Source of the DNA: Contendibacter sp031732755
GTDB taxonomy: Bacteria > Pseudomonadota > Gammaproteobacteria > Competibacterales > Competibacteraceae
Assembly: GCA_031732755.1 (NCBI GenBank)
Contig: JAVMKI010000085.1
Span: 1-59,944 of the forward strand
Direction: 5' to 3'
DNA length: 59,944 nt
The first letter of the stretch is position 1. Each line of letters begins with the position of its first letter. Positions 32,159-40,785 of this stretch are shown piece by piece. Under the pieces are notes generated by a model. That model was not told the DNA's origin and searched no databases. It saw nothing but the letters and a program-made list of their open reading frames with translations. The position numbers and the translations under genes were made by a program.

Positions 32159-32775
32159 GGCGCTGATTTCTTTTCGGTGGGAGGAACAACCGGCGCGGTG
32201 GCGGCGGCGGGTAATACGGTCACGGACTGAATGATCACCGGAGTTTGGGGAACGTCGCGAAAGCCCGGTCCGCCCACGCCGGTGGGAACCTGGCGGATTT
32301 TGTCCACGACCTCCATGCCGCCGACGACCTGACCGAACACGGCATAGCCCCAGCCTTGGGGATTGGGCGACCGGTAATCCAGGGCCGGATTATCGTGGAC
32401 GTTGATGAAGAACTGGGCGGTGGCGGACTGAGGATCGTTGGTGCGGGCCATGGCGATGGTGCCGCGGAGATTTTTCAGACCGTTGTCGGCTTCGTTCTTG
32501 ACGGGAGCGTGAGTCGGCTTTTGCTGGAAGTCGGTCGTGAAACCGCCACCCTGAATCATGAAGCCGTCGATGACCCGGTGAAAGAGCGTACCGTTGTAAA
32601 ACCCTTCCCGCGCGTAGGCGAGAAAGTTTGCGACGGTCTTGGGCGCTTGGTCGTCGGCCAGTTCCAGGGTGATGGGACCAAGGCTGGTGTCCAGCCGAAC
32701 CTGGGTGCCGGCCAGAACGTTGCCGCTGGCCCAACCCAAAATGGTTGCGGTAAGTAACAGAGTGGTTTTGCGCAT
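32155..32775 (-). CDS. ppiA: Periplasmic peptidyl-prolyl cis-trans isomerase A (cyclophilin)
   Basis: A 206-residue cyclophilin with a signal peptide (residues 1-22, cleaved after NVLA). The core carries FHRVIDGFMIQGG (about 64), MARTNDPQSATAQFFINV (about 105) and FGQVVGGMEVVDKI (about 145), followed by an Ala/Pro-rich tail (PAAATAPVVPPTEKK). The frame continues to 32868, but the ATG at 32775 starts the leader. First gene of the ppiA-ppiB-lpxH-DUF1249 operon, divergent from gltX with about 100 bases between starts. Confidence 0.92.
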   Translation of the reverse strand: MRKTTLLLTATILGWASGNVLAGTQVRLDTSLGPITLELADDQAPKTVANFLAYAREGFYNGTLFHRVIDGFMIQGGGFTTDFQQKPTHAPVKNEADNGLKNLRGTIAMARTNDPQSATAQFFINVHDNPALDYRSPNPQGWGYAVFGQVVGGMEVVDKIRQVPTGVGGPGFRDVPQTPVIIQSVTVLPAAATAPVVPPTEKKSAP

Positions 32776-32877
32776 GGGTGTCGTTCGGTTACGGGATAAC
32801 GAAAACATGATAACCAGTGGAGACGTGGGCCGCCAGATTTGGCGAGTCCGGGCGCTTTCCGTTACCATGCCTTGCCT

Positions 32878-34338
32878 ATGACCACCGAAATCGTCAAAAC
32901 GCGTTTTGCGCCTAGCCCCACCGGCTATTTACACCTGGGCAACGTCCGCACCGCGTTGTTCAATGCCCTGTTGGCCCGCCGTTGGGACGGTCGGTTTCTG
33001 TTACGGATCGAGGATACCGACCTGGAGCGCAGCCGTCCCGAATACGTCACGGCGCTGTTGGCGGATTTGCGCTGGCTGGGTCTGGATTGGCAGGAAGGGC
33101 CGGAGGTCGGCGGCGCGCGGGGGCCCTACGCCCAGTCGGAGCGGGCGGCGGTCTACGCAGACTATTACCGCCGGTTGGAAAGCGCGGATCGGGCCTATCC
33201 CTGCTTCTGCGCGCCGGCGGAACTGGCGTTGAGCCGCAAGGCGCAATTATCGGCTGGCCGGCCGCCGCGTTATGTCGGTCCTTGCGCGCGACTGAGCGCG
33301 GTGGAGCGGCGCGAGCGGCTGGAGCGTGGCTTGCGGCCCACCCTGCGATTTCGGGTGCCCGCGGGGCGGACGGTGGAATTCACGGACCGGGTGCGCGGCC
33401 CGCAGCGCTTTGCCAGCGACGACATCGGCGATTTCGTGATCCGTCGGGCTGATGGCACGCCGCAATTCTTCTTTGCCAATGCCGTGGACGATGCGCTGAT
33501 GGGGATTACCCATGTGCTGCGTGGCGAAGATCATCTCACCAATACCCCGCGTCAGTTGCTGTTGCTGGAGGCGCTGGATCTGCCCGCGCCGGAATACGGC
33601 CATCTGGCGCTGATCGTCGGCGCCGACGGTGGACCGCTGTCCAAGCGCGAGGGGGATCTGAGTCTGCGCGAATTGCGAGCCGCTGGTTATTTACCCGAGG
33701 CGTTGCTGAACTATCTGGCGCGGCTTGGTCATGTCTACGAACAGGACGAGTGGCTAGAGCCGGTGGATTTGGCCGCCGGATTCGCGCTGGAGCGCTTGGG
33801 ACGCGCGCCGGCCCGCTACGATGCGGCGCAATTGCTGCACTGGCAAAACGAGGCGGTACGGCGCGCGAACCAGGACCGGCTATGGGACTGGATGGGAACC
33901 GTGGTCCATCGATCCGTGCCATCCCATCGCCGGGACGAATTCATTGCCGCGATTCGACCTAACATCCGTTTTCCTGCGGATGCCGTTTTCTGGGCGGAAC
34001 GCCTGTTCAGCGCGGACTTGACCCCGAGCGCGGACGGTCGGGCGGTGATCGCGGCGGCGGGATCGGCGTTTTTTGTCCATGCCCTGGCCGCCTATGCGCA
34101 ACACGGCGTCGCCTATCAGCCGCTGGTCGAGGCATTGAAGCAGCGTACCGGCTTGAAAGGCAAACACCTGTTCATGCCGCTGCGGGCGGCGTTGACGGGC
34201 GAAACCCATGGTCCGGAACTGGCGCGCGTTCTGGGGTTACTGCCGCCGGAATTGGCGCGGCGGCGTTTGGCGGCATGGACGGATTCGCCCACCGGATCGT
34301 GGCCCGAACCGAAGGATGGCGATGATTTGGGCCGATGA
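32878..34338 (+). CDS. gltX: Glutamyl-tRNA synthetase
   Basis: A 486-residue class I synthetase that charges tRNA-Glu. The HIGH-type motif appears as YLHLGNVRT (about residue 17), after APSPTG. A cysteine pair CFC (about 110) with PCAR (about 137) is the likely zinc site of the bacterial enzyme. The KMSKS loop is LSKREGDL (about 255). The anticodon-binding domain occupies the C-terminal third. An ATG at 32866 is out of frame and the longer frame start at 32839 lacks conservation; 32878 fits the family N-terminus. A single tRNA-synthetase gene unit diverging from ppiA. Confidence 0.94.
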   Translation: MTTEIVKTRFAPSPTGYLHLGNVRTALFNALLARRWDGRFLLRIEDTDLERSRPEYVTALLADLRWLGLDWQEGPEVGGARGPYAQSERAAVYADYYRRLESADRAYPCFCAPAELALSRKAQLSAGRPPRYVGPCARLSAVERRERLERGLRPTLRFRVPAGRTVEFTDRVRGPQRFASDDIGDFVIRRADGTPQFFFANAVDDALMGITHVLRGEDHLTNTPRQLLLLEALDLPAPEYGHLALIVGADGGPLSKREGDLSLRELRAAGYLPEALLNYLARLGHVYEQDEWLEPVDLAAGFALERLGRAPARYDAAQLLHWQNEAVRRANQDRLWDWMGTVVHRSVPSHRRDEFIAAIRPNIRFPADAVFWAERLFSADLTPSADGRAVIAAAGSAFFVHALAAYAQHGVAYQPLVEALKQRTGLKGKHLFMPLRAALTGETHGPELARVLGLLPPELARRRLAAWTDSPTGSWPEPKDGDDLGR

Positions 34339-34463
34339 GCTGAATCGAGGGTAAGCCCGGTCACGGGCCGCGCCCGTTGTACCCAATACCAGAAATCCGC
34401 GCCGCCGCCCTGGACGCCAGCGGCGGTGTTCCGGTCATGCGCCGCTGACGATGGATGATAATC

Positions 34464-35735
34464 ATGCCTCCTGATATTCCCCAGCGCTCTGGCTGGGACA
34501 TCCTGCGGATTTTCTTCAGCGGTCGGATGTTGACCACCCTGCTGATGGGTTTCTCCTCTGGCCTGCCGCTGTTGCTGGCCACCGGCTCGGTGTTGCAAGC
34601 CTGGCTGAAGGAAGCGGGCGTGGATCTTGGCACCATCGGCCTGTTCGCGCTGGTCGGGTTACCGTACACGCTGAAGTTTCTCTGGGCGCCGCTGCTGGAC
34701 CGCTTTGCGCCGATAACTGGCATGGGTCGGCGGCGCGGCTGGCTGCTGCTGATCCAACTCGCGCTGATTGCCGCGATCGCGGGCCTCGGTCTGACCGACC
34801 CCACGCGGAGCCTGCCGGGAGTCACGTTGGCGGCGTTTCTGGTCGCGTTCTTCTCGGCTTCCCAAGACATCGTGATCGACGCCTACCGGCGCGAGTCGCT
34901 GGCCGACGACGAGCAGGGTCTGGGCGCCTCGCTGTACGTCAATGGCTATCGGGTCGGGCTGCTGCTGTCGTCCGGTGGCGGACTGATTCTGGCCGATTTC
35001 ATCCCATTCGCGGCGGTGTACGCAGTGATGGCGGCAGCGATGCTGCCTGGGTTGATCACGACTTGGTTCTGCGCCGAGCCTGTCGTGCCAGCGGGGACGC
35101 CTCGGACGTTGTACGACGCGGTGGTGCAACCGTTCGTCGAGTATTTCTCGCGCCAGGATGCGGTGTTGATCCTGCTGTTCGTGCTGCTGTACAAGGTCGG
35201 CGAGATGATGGCCAGCCAGATGACCACGCCGTTCTATCTGGACCTTGGCTTCAGCAAGACCGAAATCGGCACTGTCGTCAAACTGTTCGGGTTTTGGGCG
35301 ACCGTGATCGGCGGTCTGCTCGGCGGGGTGTTGATCCTGCGGCTGGGCATGTACCGCGCACTGTGGCTGTTTGGTGTGTTGCAGGCGATTGGGTTGCTGG
35401 GCTTCGTCGTGCTGGCCCGGCTCGGCCACAGTTTGCCGGGGTTGGCGCTGGCCGTCACTAGCGAGAATCTGTTCAGTGGCATGGCGACCACGGCCTATGT
35501 GGCGTTCATGGCGACGCTCACCAACAAGAAATTCACGGCTACCCAATACGCATTGTTGAGCAGCCTGATGGGCATTCCCCGCGTGGTGGTCAACACTCCG
35601 ACCGGCTATCTGGCCGAGTGGCTGGGCTGGGAGGGTTTCTTCCTGTGCTGCATGGTGGCCACGGTTCCCGGTTTGTGGCTACTGACCCGGTTCCAGGGCT
35701 GGATGGAGACGGAGCAGGGGACGCCGCGCGCCTGA
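34464..35735 (+). CDS. AmpG-type muropeptide MFS transporter
   Basis: A 423-residue polytopic protein with about twelve membrane segments. Family landmarks: LLMGFSSGLPLLL (about residue 27), LKFLWAPLLDR (about 70), RRRGWLL, FFSASQDIVIDAYRRE (about 133) and ENLFSGMATTAYVAFM (about 335). AmpG imports anhydro-muropeptides for cell-wall recycling. It ends two bases before the convergent PatZ-like gene. An ATG at 34455 is the alternative start. The recycling role fits the L,D-transpeptidase and UppP genes in the same window but there is no operon link. Confidence 0.86.
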   Translation: MPPDIPQRSGWDILRIFFSGRMLTTLLMGFSSGLPLLLATGSVLQAWLKEAGVDLGTIGLFALVGLPYTLKFLWAPLLDRFAPITGMGRRRGWLLLIQLALIAAIAGLGLTDPTRSLPGVTLAAFLVAFFSASQDIVIDAYRRESLADDEQGLGASLYVNGYRVGLLLSSGGGLILADFIPFAAVYAVMAAAMLPGLITTWFCAEPVVPAGTPRTLYDAVVQPFVEYFSRQDAVLILLFVLLYKVGEMMASQMTTPFYLDLGFSKTEIGTVVKLFGFWATVIGGLLGGVLILRLGMYRALWLFGVLQAIGLLGFVVLARLGHSLPGLALAVTSENLFSGMATTAYVAFMATLTNKKFTATQYALLSSLMGIPRVVVNTPTGYLAEWLGWEGFFLCCMVATVPGLWLLTRFQGWMETEQGTPRA

Positions 35736-35736
35736 T

Positions 35737-38172
35737 TCAGGTCAGCCGCAAGGTGGCGATCATCACCCCGTGATCTTCCGGGCAGGACTGGATGGTGAAG
35801 CCCATCGCCCGACACAGCGCCAACATCGGCTGGTTGTCGGCCAGGATTTCCCCGAACAACTCGTGGATGCCTTGATCGCGGGCGTAACTCATCAATCGGC
35901 GCAACAGCAGGCTGCTCAGTCCCATCCCCACGGCGTCCCGCACCAGGATGATGGCGAATTCGGCGCGCTCCCGGTCTGGGTCGCCGACGATCCGCGCGAT
36001 GCCACAACCTTCCGGTGGTTGTCCTGGCCGTTGCCGCACTACTCCCAGCGCCATTTCCCGGTCGTAGTCGATCTGGGTGAGCCGGGCCGCGTCGGCGTGG
36101 CTCAATTCCTTGAGCCCGTGCATGAAACGCATCCGAATCTCTTCCGGTGACAGGCGGGTGAAACCGGCGATCAGAGCCGGCTCGTCCTCCGGGCGCACCG
36201 GGCGCACCAGCACGGTGGAGCCGTCCGGCATCGTCAAAGTCTCTTCCAATTCGCGCGGATAGGGGCGGATCGCCAGCCGCCGATGCGCGGGTTCCAGGAA
36301 CGCCGCCACGCCGATTCGCGCGGTGTTGACCGTGATCCCCTCGGCCCTGGTAAACGTCAGGGCCAAATCCAGATCGGTGACTTCGCCCAGATCGGCGACC
36401 AGTTGCGCCACCTTGACCAGCGTCAGCGCGAAATCATCCAGCCAGCCGGCGAGGTGGGCCGCTGCGTTTTGCAATTGCCGCCCTGTCGGCGTGTGAACGA
36501 TGGCTTCTCGCGCCAGCACTGGATTAAGCGGCGGTAAAGCGGCGGCAAACTCGTCGGCGAGCGCCGCGGGGCCGCCTGGTCCGAACAGTAGCGCGGGGCC
36601 GAAGGTCGGGTCCTGAACCATGCCAATAGTCAACGCCAGCGATCCGGCGGACGAAGGAGAAGCGGCAATTCCCCCCGCTGGCGCCAGCGCGACGCCATAG
36701 GCGGTCAGCAGGCCGCGACTTTCCGCTTCGGTCAGTTCATTGCGGCCAGCATCCAGGGCGGTTTGCAGGAATTGCCGCGTGGCGGCGGGATCGGCGTCGA
36801 ATAGCTCCGGCCGGTCTGGTGGCGTTTCCATCAGCGCCCTTTGGTTGCGCTGATGACGCCAGCGCTGCATGAAGGCGCGGATGGCGTCGTTGGGGGTGTC
36901 GTAACTGGGAATGCCTTGGGCCAGGAGTTGCCGCCGCGCCTCGCGGGCGCTGTCCACGCCCAGCCAGCAGGCCAGGACGCCAGGACGGGGGCCAGTGCGG
37001 GAACGATGCCTGACGGTTTCGATCACAGCGGCGGCGGTGTCGGCGGCCGTTCGCAGGGCGCTGGGCGCGTACAGCACCAACGCACCATCGAGTTCCGGTT
37101 CCCGTAACAGAATGGTCAGGGCGGCGGCGAAACGGGCGGGGTCGGCGTCCATGCCCAAATCGAGCGGATTGCCGGGCGCGCCGCCGGACGGCGAAAGGGC
37201 CGCCAAAGCCGTCCGGGTCGCCGGACTCCATTGGGCTAACCGTCCCCCTTCGACAAGCAGCATGTCGGCGGCCAGCAAACCCAGGCTCCGGCTGTTGCCG
37301 AGGATCGCCAATCGGTCGCCGCGCACCGGCAGGTCGAGTGCCAGCGTTTCGGCGGTCCAGAACAGTTCCCGCAGTGACTGGACCCGCAACATTCCGGCCC
37401 GGCGGAAGGCGGCATCGTAGATGGCGTCGGTTCGACGGGAGGTGACGTCACCGCCGCGACCGGCGCGCACGACCAGCACCGGTTTGACCCGCGCCGTCGC
37501 GCGCGCCGCCGATAAAAAGGCGCGGGCATGGGTGACCGTTTCCAACACCAGCAGGATCGCTCGGGTTTCGGGGTCGCGGCTCAGCCCGTCCAGTAACTCG
37601 TCGTAATCCAGGTTGCCACTATCGCCCAGGGCGATGACATTGGAGAAACCGATCTGCTGGGTGGTCGCCCATTCCAGGATCGGGGCCAACACCGACCCTT
37701 CGGGGGCGATCAAGGCCAGATGACCCGGTTGGGGAAAAACATGGCTGAGCGAAGCGTTCAGGCCCCAGCGCGGCGCGATGATGCTGAAGCCGCCCGGCCC
37801 TAGCAAGCGCAACTTTTGCGCGCGGGCGACCTCGCGCCAGTTTCGCGCTTCAGTCGGGGAACTGGCCGTGGTGGCGATGGCGACGACGGGCGTTCCGCGC
37901 TGACCCAGTTCGGCCAGCAAGTCGGGGAGCGTGACGGGCGGCGTGGCGATGATCGCCAGCTCCGGGGCGCGCGGCAAATCGGCCAACCGTTGGCATGTCG
38001 GCATGTTTTGCACGCACGAATGACGGCGGTTGACCAGAAACAATTCGCCCTTGAATCCGCCGGCCAGCAGGTTATGGGTCAGCGCCGCGCCGATGGAGCC
38101 GGGCCGTTCGCTCGCCCCGATCAGCGCCACCGAGGCGGGTTTGCACAGATGCCGTAGAATGGGAATCGCCAT
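35737..38172 (-). CDS. PatZ/Pka-like protein acetyltransferase with reduced ATP-grasp region
   Basis: An 811-residue protein with the layout of protein lysine acetyltransferases related to PatZ/YfiQ. It has a CoA-binding domain at the N-terminus (VALIGASERPGSIG, about residue 14), succinyl-CoA-ligase-like domains (VIALGDSGNLDYDELLDGL, about 190), a region where an ATP-grasp domain normally lies (about 500-600), and a C-terminal GNAT domain (about 645-805) with the acetyl-CoA loop RDAVGMGLSSLLL. Usual length is about 880-900. The missing 70-90 residues map to the ATP-grasp nucleotide-binding part: after LTAYGVALAP the sequence jumps without the usual VLK strand to GMVQDPTFGPALLFGPGG. Known homologues acetylate acetyl-CoA synthetase and other metabolic enzymes. 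Confidence 0.82.
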   Translation of the reverse strand: MAIPILRHLCKPASVALIGASERPGSIGAALTHNLLAGGFKGELFLVNRRHSCVQNMPTCQRLADLPRAPELAIIATPPVTLPDLLAELGQRGTPVVAIATTASSPTEARNWREVARAQKLRLLGPGGFSIIAPRWGLNASLSHVFPQPGHLALIAPEGSVLAPILEWATTQQIGFSNVIALGDSGNLDYDELLDGLSRDPETRAILLVLETVTHARAFLSAARATARVKPVLVVRAGRGGDVTSRRTDAIYDAAFRRAGMLRVQSLRELFWTAETLALDLPVRGDRLAILGNSRSLGLLAADMLLVEGGRLAQWSPATRTALAALSPSGGAPGNPLDLGMDADPARFAAALTILLREPELDGALVLYAPSALRTAADTAAAVIETVRHRSRTGPRPGVLACWLGVDSAREARRQLLAQGIPSYDTPNDAIRAFMQRWRHQRNQRALMETPPDRPELFDADPAATRQFLQTALDAGRNELTEAESRGLLTAYGVALAPAGGIAASPSSAGSLALTIGMVQDPTFGPALLFGPGGPAALADEFAAALPPLNPVLAREAIVHTPTGRQLQNAAAHLAGWLDDFALTLVKVAQLVADLGEVTDLDLALTFTRAEGITVNTARIGVAAFLEPAHRRLAIRPYPRELEETLTMPDGSTVLVRPVRPEDEPALIAGFTRLSPEEIRMRFMHGLKELSHADAARLTQIDYDREMALGVVRQRPGQPPEGCGIARIVGDPDRERAEFAIILVRDAVGMGLSSLLLRRLMSYARDQGIHELFGEILADNQPMLALCRAMGFTIQSCPEDHGVMIATLRLT

Positions 38173-38238
38173 CGCCGCTGTCCTCCCCTTGCGGAGAGAA
38201 GCATATACGGCGCGGCGCTGGGGAATGCAATGGGCAAA

Positions 38239-38982
38239 TCAGACCTGTTCGTGCAGGCCACACTCGCGCTTGAGGCCGAAGAACCGGGTTTCTTCCTCGG
38301 TCATGCCGTCGGCCAGCCGGCGGGTGGTGTGCACATCGCCAATGGAGACGTAGCCCTGTTCCCACAGCGGGTGGTAGGGCAGGTTATGCTGGGTCAGGTA
38401 GCGAAACACGTCGCGGTCGGTCCAGTCGATCAGCGGGTGCACTTTGCAGCGGCCGTTGCGCCACAACAGCACATCGAGATTCTGGCGGCTTTTCGCCTGT
38501 TGTCGCCGCAGCCCGGAAATCCAGGCCGCCGCGCCCAGGTCCCGCAGCGCCCGCTGCATCGGTTCGACCTTGTTGATCCAGTTGTAGCGTTCGATGCCTT
38601 CCAGACCCTGTTCCCAGAGCTTGCCGTACCGGGCCTCCTGCCAGGCCGCGCTGTGCTCGGCCCGATAAATGTGGAGGTTCAGGGCCAGCCGCTCGGTCAT
38701 CTCGTCGATGAACTGATAGGTTTCCGGGAATAGATAGCCCGTGTCCACCAGCACCACCGGAATGTCGGGTTGCTGGGCGGTGACCAGATGCAGGCAAACG
38801 GCGGATTGCGCGCCGAAGCTGGAGGTCAGCACGACATGCCCAGGAAAATTCTCTAGCGCCCAGGCCACCCGCCGCGCGGCGCTCAGTTGGTCCATCTGGC
38901 GGTTCACTTCCGCCAGATCGAACCATGGCTGGGCAGCATTTCCCTGAAAATGAACATCCGCCGCTACGTTCGCCTGAGTCAT
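38239..38982 (-). CDS. cysH: Phosphoadenosine phosphosulfate reductase
   Basis: A 247-residue thioredoxin-dependent reductase that turns PAPS into sulfite. Motifs: TSSFGAQSAVCLHL (PP-loop region, about residue 53), VDTGYLFPETY (about 78), ISGLRRQQAKSR (about 155) and the catalytic cysteine in KRECGLHE (about 240). The two cysteine pairs of APS reductases are absent, so the PAPS form is expected. AGGAG lies about ten bases before the ATG. It stands alone here; cysI, cysJ and cysDN are not nearby. Its upstream region is AT-rich and shared with the divergent ABC transporter. Confidence 0.92.
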   Translation of the reverse strand: MTQANVAADVHFQGNAAQPWFDLAEVNRQMDQLSAARRVAWALENFPGHVVLTSSFGAQSAVCLHLVTAQQPDIPVVLVDTGYLFPETYQFIDEMTERLALNLHIYRAEHSAAWQEARYGKLWEQGLEGIERYNWINKVEPMQRALRDLGAAAWISGLRRQQAKSRQNLDVLLWRNGRCKVHPLIDWTDRDVFRYLTQHNLPYHPLWEQGYVSIGDVHTTRRLADGMTEEETRFFGLKRECGLHEQV

Positions 38983-39234
38983 TGCCTATCTCTCCTGGGT
39001 CGTTCCGACCGATTGGATGGTGGGCTTTCGCGAAAATTCGGAAGCTCTTCACAATTAAATTTAGCGGTGAATGGATAAATCAAAAAGGAATTAGTATCTA
39101 TATATTTATTTCCTAATATTATATATAAAGAGTGCCGCGCTAGGCGTGACCCACGCCGGTCGTTACAATGATTTCCCACATTCCGTCGTCAGCAGGTCGG
39201 ATACCGGCCCTATCGTTGCCACGCCGCTTTTTCC
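38983..39234. promoter_or_regulatory. AT-rich divergent promoter region, cysH / thiZ-like
   Basis: This 252-base gap between divergent genes contains a very AT-rich core (about 39045-39130) unlike the surrounding GC-rich DNA. On the minus strand a TTGATT box followed after about 18 bases by TTTAAT could serve cysH. On the plus strand TATAAAG near 39125 is a possible -10 for the transporter. No CysB, thi-box or other known element could be assigned. Confidence 0.35.
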
Positions 39235-39993
39235 ATGTCCCCACCGTTCGCCGCCATCTCCTTGCCCCCCGCGCCGCTGGCGGTCAGCTTGCGCGCCGCG
39301 CGGCTGATTTACGGTGGTCTGACCCTGTTCGATGGGCTAGATTTGGCGCTGGCCGGCGGGAGCTTTACCTGTTTGCTCGGTCCTAGCGGCATTGGTAAAA
39401 CTAGCCTGCTGCGCCTGCTGGCCGGATTGACCACCATCGGGATCAGCGGCGAACTGCACGGTGGTGATGGTTTGCCCTTGACTGGCCGGGTCGCCTATAT
39501 GGCGCAACAGGATCTGCTGTTGCCTTGGCTGAACGTGCTGGACAACGTGACCTTGGGCAGTCGGCTGCGCGGCGAACGACCGGACCGCGCGCGCGCCTTG
39601 CATCTGTTGGCGCGGGTCGGGCTAGCGGATTGCGCCTTGGCGCGACCGGAGACCCTGTCCGGCGGGATGCGGCAGCGGGCCGCCCTGGCGCGGACTTTGA
39701 TGGAAGACCGGCTCGTGGTGCTGATGGACGAGCCTTTTTCCGGCCTGGATGCGCTGACCCGGTTGCGCTTGCAGGCGTTGGCCGCCGAGTTGCTGGCGGG
39801 GCGAACCGTGCTGCTAGTGACCCATGACCCTCTGGAAGCGTTGCGATTGGGCGATCATATCCTGGTCATGAACGGACGACCGGCGACCTTATCCGTCCTG
39901 CCGGATCTGCCTGGCGTTCCACCCCGTGATCCGGGTGACCCAGCGGTCCAGGCCGCCTACCGCACGATTCTGCGTCTGTTGGGAGCGACATGA
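39235..39993 (+). CDS. ABC transporter ATP-binding protein, ThiZ-like
   Basis: A 252-residue nucleotide-binding subunit. Walker A LLGPSGIGKTSLLRLLAG (about residue 48), Q-loop MAQQDLLLPWLNV (about 90), signature LSGGMRQRAALARTL (about 142), Walker B VVLMDEPFSGLDAL (about 160) and H-loop LLVTHDPLEAL (about 195) are all intact. The Q-loop followed by LLPW is typical of the nitrate/sulfonate/taurine/HMP importer group. With the next two genes it forms a complete importer. The ATPase stop overlaps the permease start by four bases. Confidence 0.85.
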   Translation: MSPPFAAISLPPAPLAVSLRAARLIYGGLTLFDGLDLALAGGSFTCLLGPSGIGKTSLLRLLAGLTTIGISGELHGGDGLPLTGRVAYMAQQDLLLPWLNVLDNVTLGSRLRGERPDRARALHLLARVGLADCALARPETLSGGMRQRAALARTLMEDRLVVLMDEPFSGLDALTRLRLQALAAELLAGRTVLLVTHDPLEALRLGDHILVMNGRPATLSVLPDLPGVPPRDPGDPAVQAAYRTILRLLGAT

Positions 39994-40760
39994 AGGGGCT
40001 GGGGCGGGGTCTGCTGACGCTGGCGGGTCTGTTACTGGTCTGGCAGGGGGTGGTGACGCTGGGCGAATTGCCGCCATACATTTTGCCTGATCCGTTGGCG
40101 GTTGCGGTCAGCTTGTGGGGCAACGCCGGCCCGTTGCTCGGCCACGCTGGGGTCACCGGTTTGGAAATCGTGCTGGGCATGCTGTTGGGCACCCTGCTGG
40201 GGTGCGGCAGCGCGCTGGCGCTGGGCTATTCGCGATGCGCGCGGCGCTGGCTGCTGCCGGTGCTGATCGCCTCCCAGGCCATCCCGGTATTCGCCATCGC
40301 GCCCTTGCTAGTGCTGTGGCTGGGTTATGGGCTGGGTTCCAAGATCGCCATGGCGACGCTGGTCATCTATTTTCCGGTCACCGCGAATTTCTACGATGGT
40401 TTGCGCCACACGCCGCGCGGCTGGCTGGACTTGGCCCGAGTGATGGTGCCCGGGTCACGGCGCTGGGCGGTGCTGTGGCATATCGCCATTCCCGCCGCGT
40501 TGCCGGCGTTGGGGTCCGGCTTGCGGGTCGCGGCGGCCGTCGCGCCCATCGGGGCGGTGCTGGGTGAATGGGTGGGTTCCAGCGCCGGCTTGGGTTATTT
40601 CATGCTGCACGCCAACAGCCGAATGCAGGTGGATTTGCTGTTCGCGGCGTTGCTCGTGTTGGCCGCGCTGGCGGTCGGATTGTATTTTGCCGTGGACGCC
40701 AGTTTAAAACGGTTGTTACCCTGGCATTCCGCTACTCCTGAAACTACCGAAACCGATTGA
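39990..40760 (+). CDS. ABC transporter permease, ThiX-like
   Basis: A 256-residue permease of the binding-protein-dependent (BPD, SsuC-like) group with about six membrane segments. The cytoplasmic EAA-type loop appears as DGLRHTPRGWLDLARVMVPGSRRWAVLWHIAIPAALP (landmarks LDLARVM, IPAALP) at about residues 140-170. Starts within the ATPase gene stop (ATGA) and is followed at 25 bases by the binding protein. Substrate inferred from that partner. Confidence 0.85.
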   Translation: MKGLGRGLLTLAGLLLVWQGVVTLGELPPYILPDPLAVAVSLWGNAGPLLGHAGVTGLEIVLGMLLGTLLGCGSALALGYSRCARRWLLPVLIASQAIPVFAIAPLLVLWLGYGLGSKIAMATLVIYFPVTANFYDGLRHTPRGWLDLARVMVPGSRRWAVLWHIAIPAALPALGSGLRVAAAVAPIGAVLGEWVGSSAGLGYFMLHANSRMQVDLLFAALLVLAALAVGLYFAVDASLKRLLPWHSATPETTETD

Positions 40761-40785
40761 TCATCGATTGATGGAAGCGAAAACC

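Noticed and set aside
39045..39130. AT-rich patch as a recent foreign insertion
   Set aside because: It is short, lies in an intergenic divergent promoter region and has no flanking repeats, so promoter composition is the simpler explanation.
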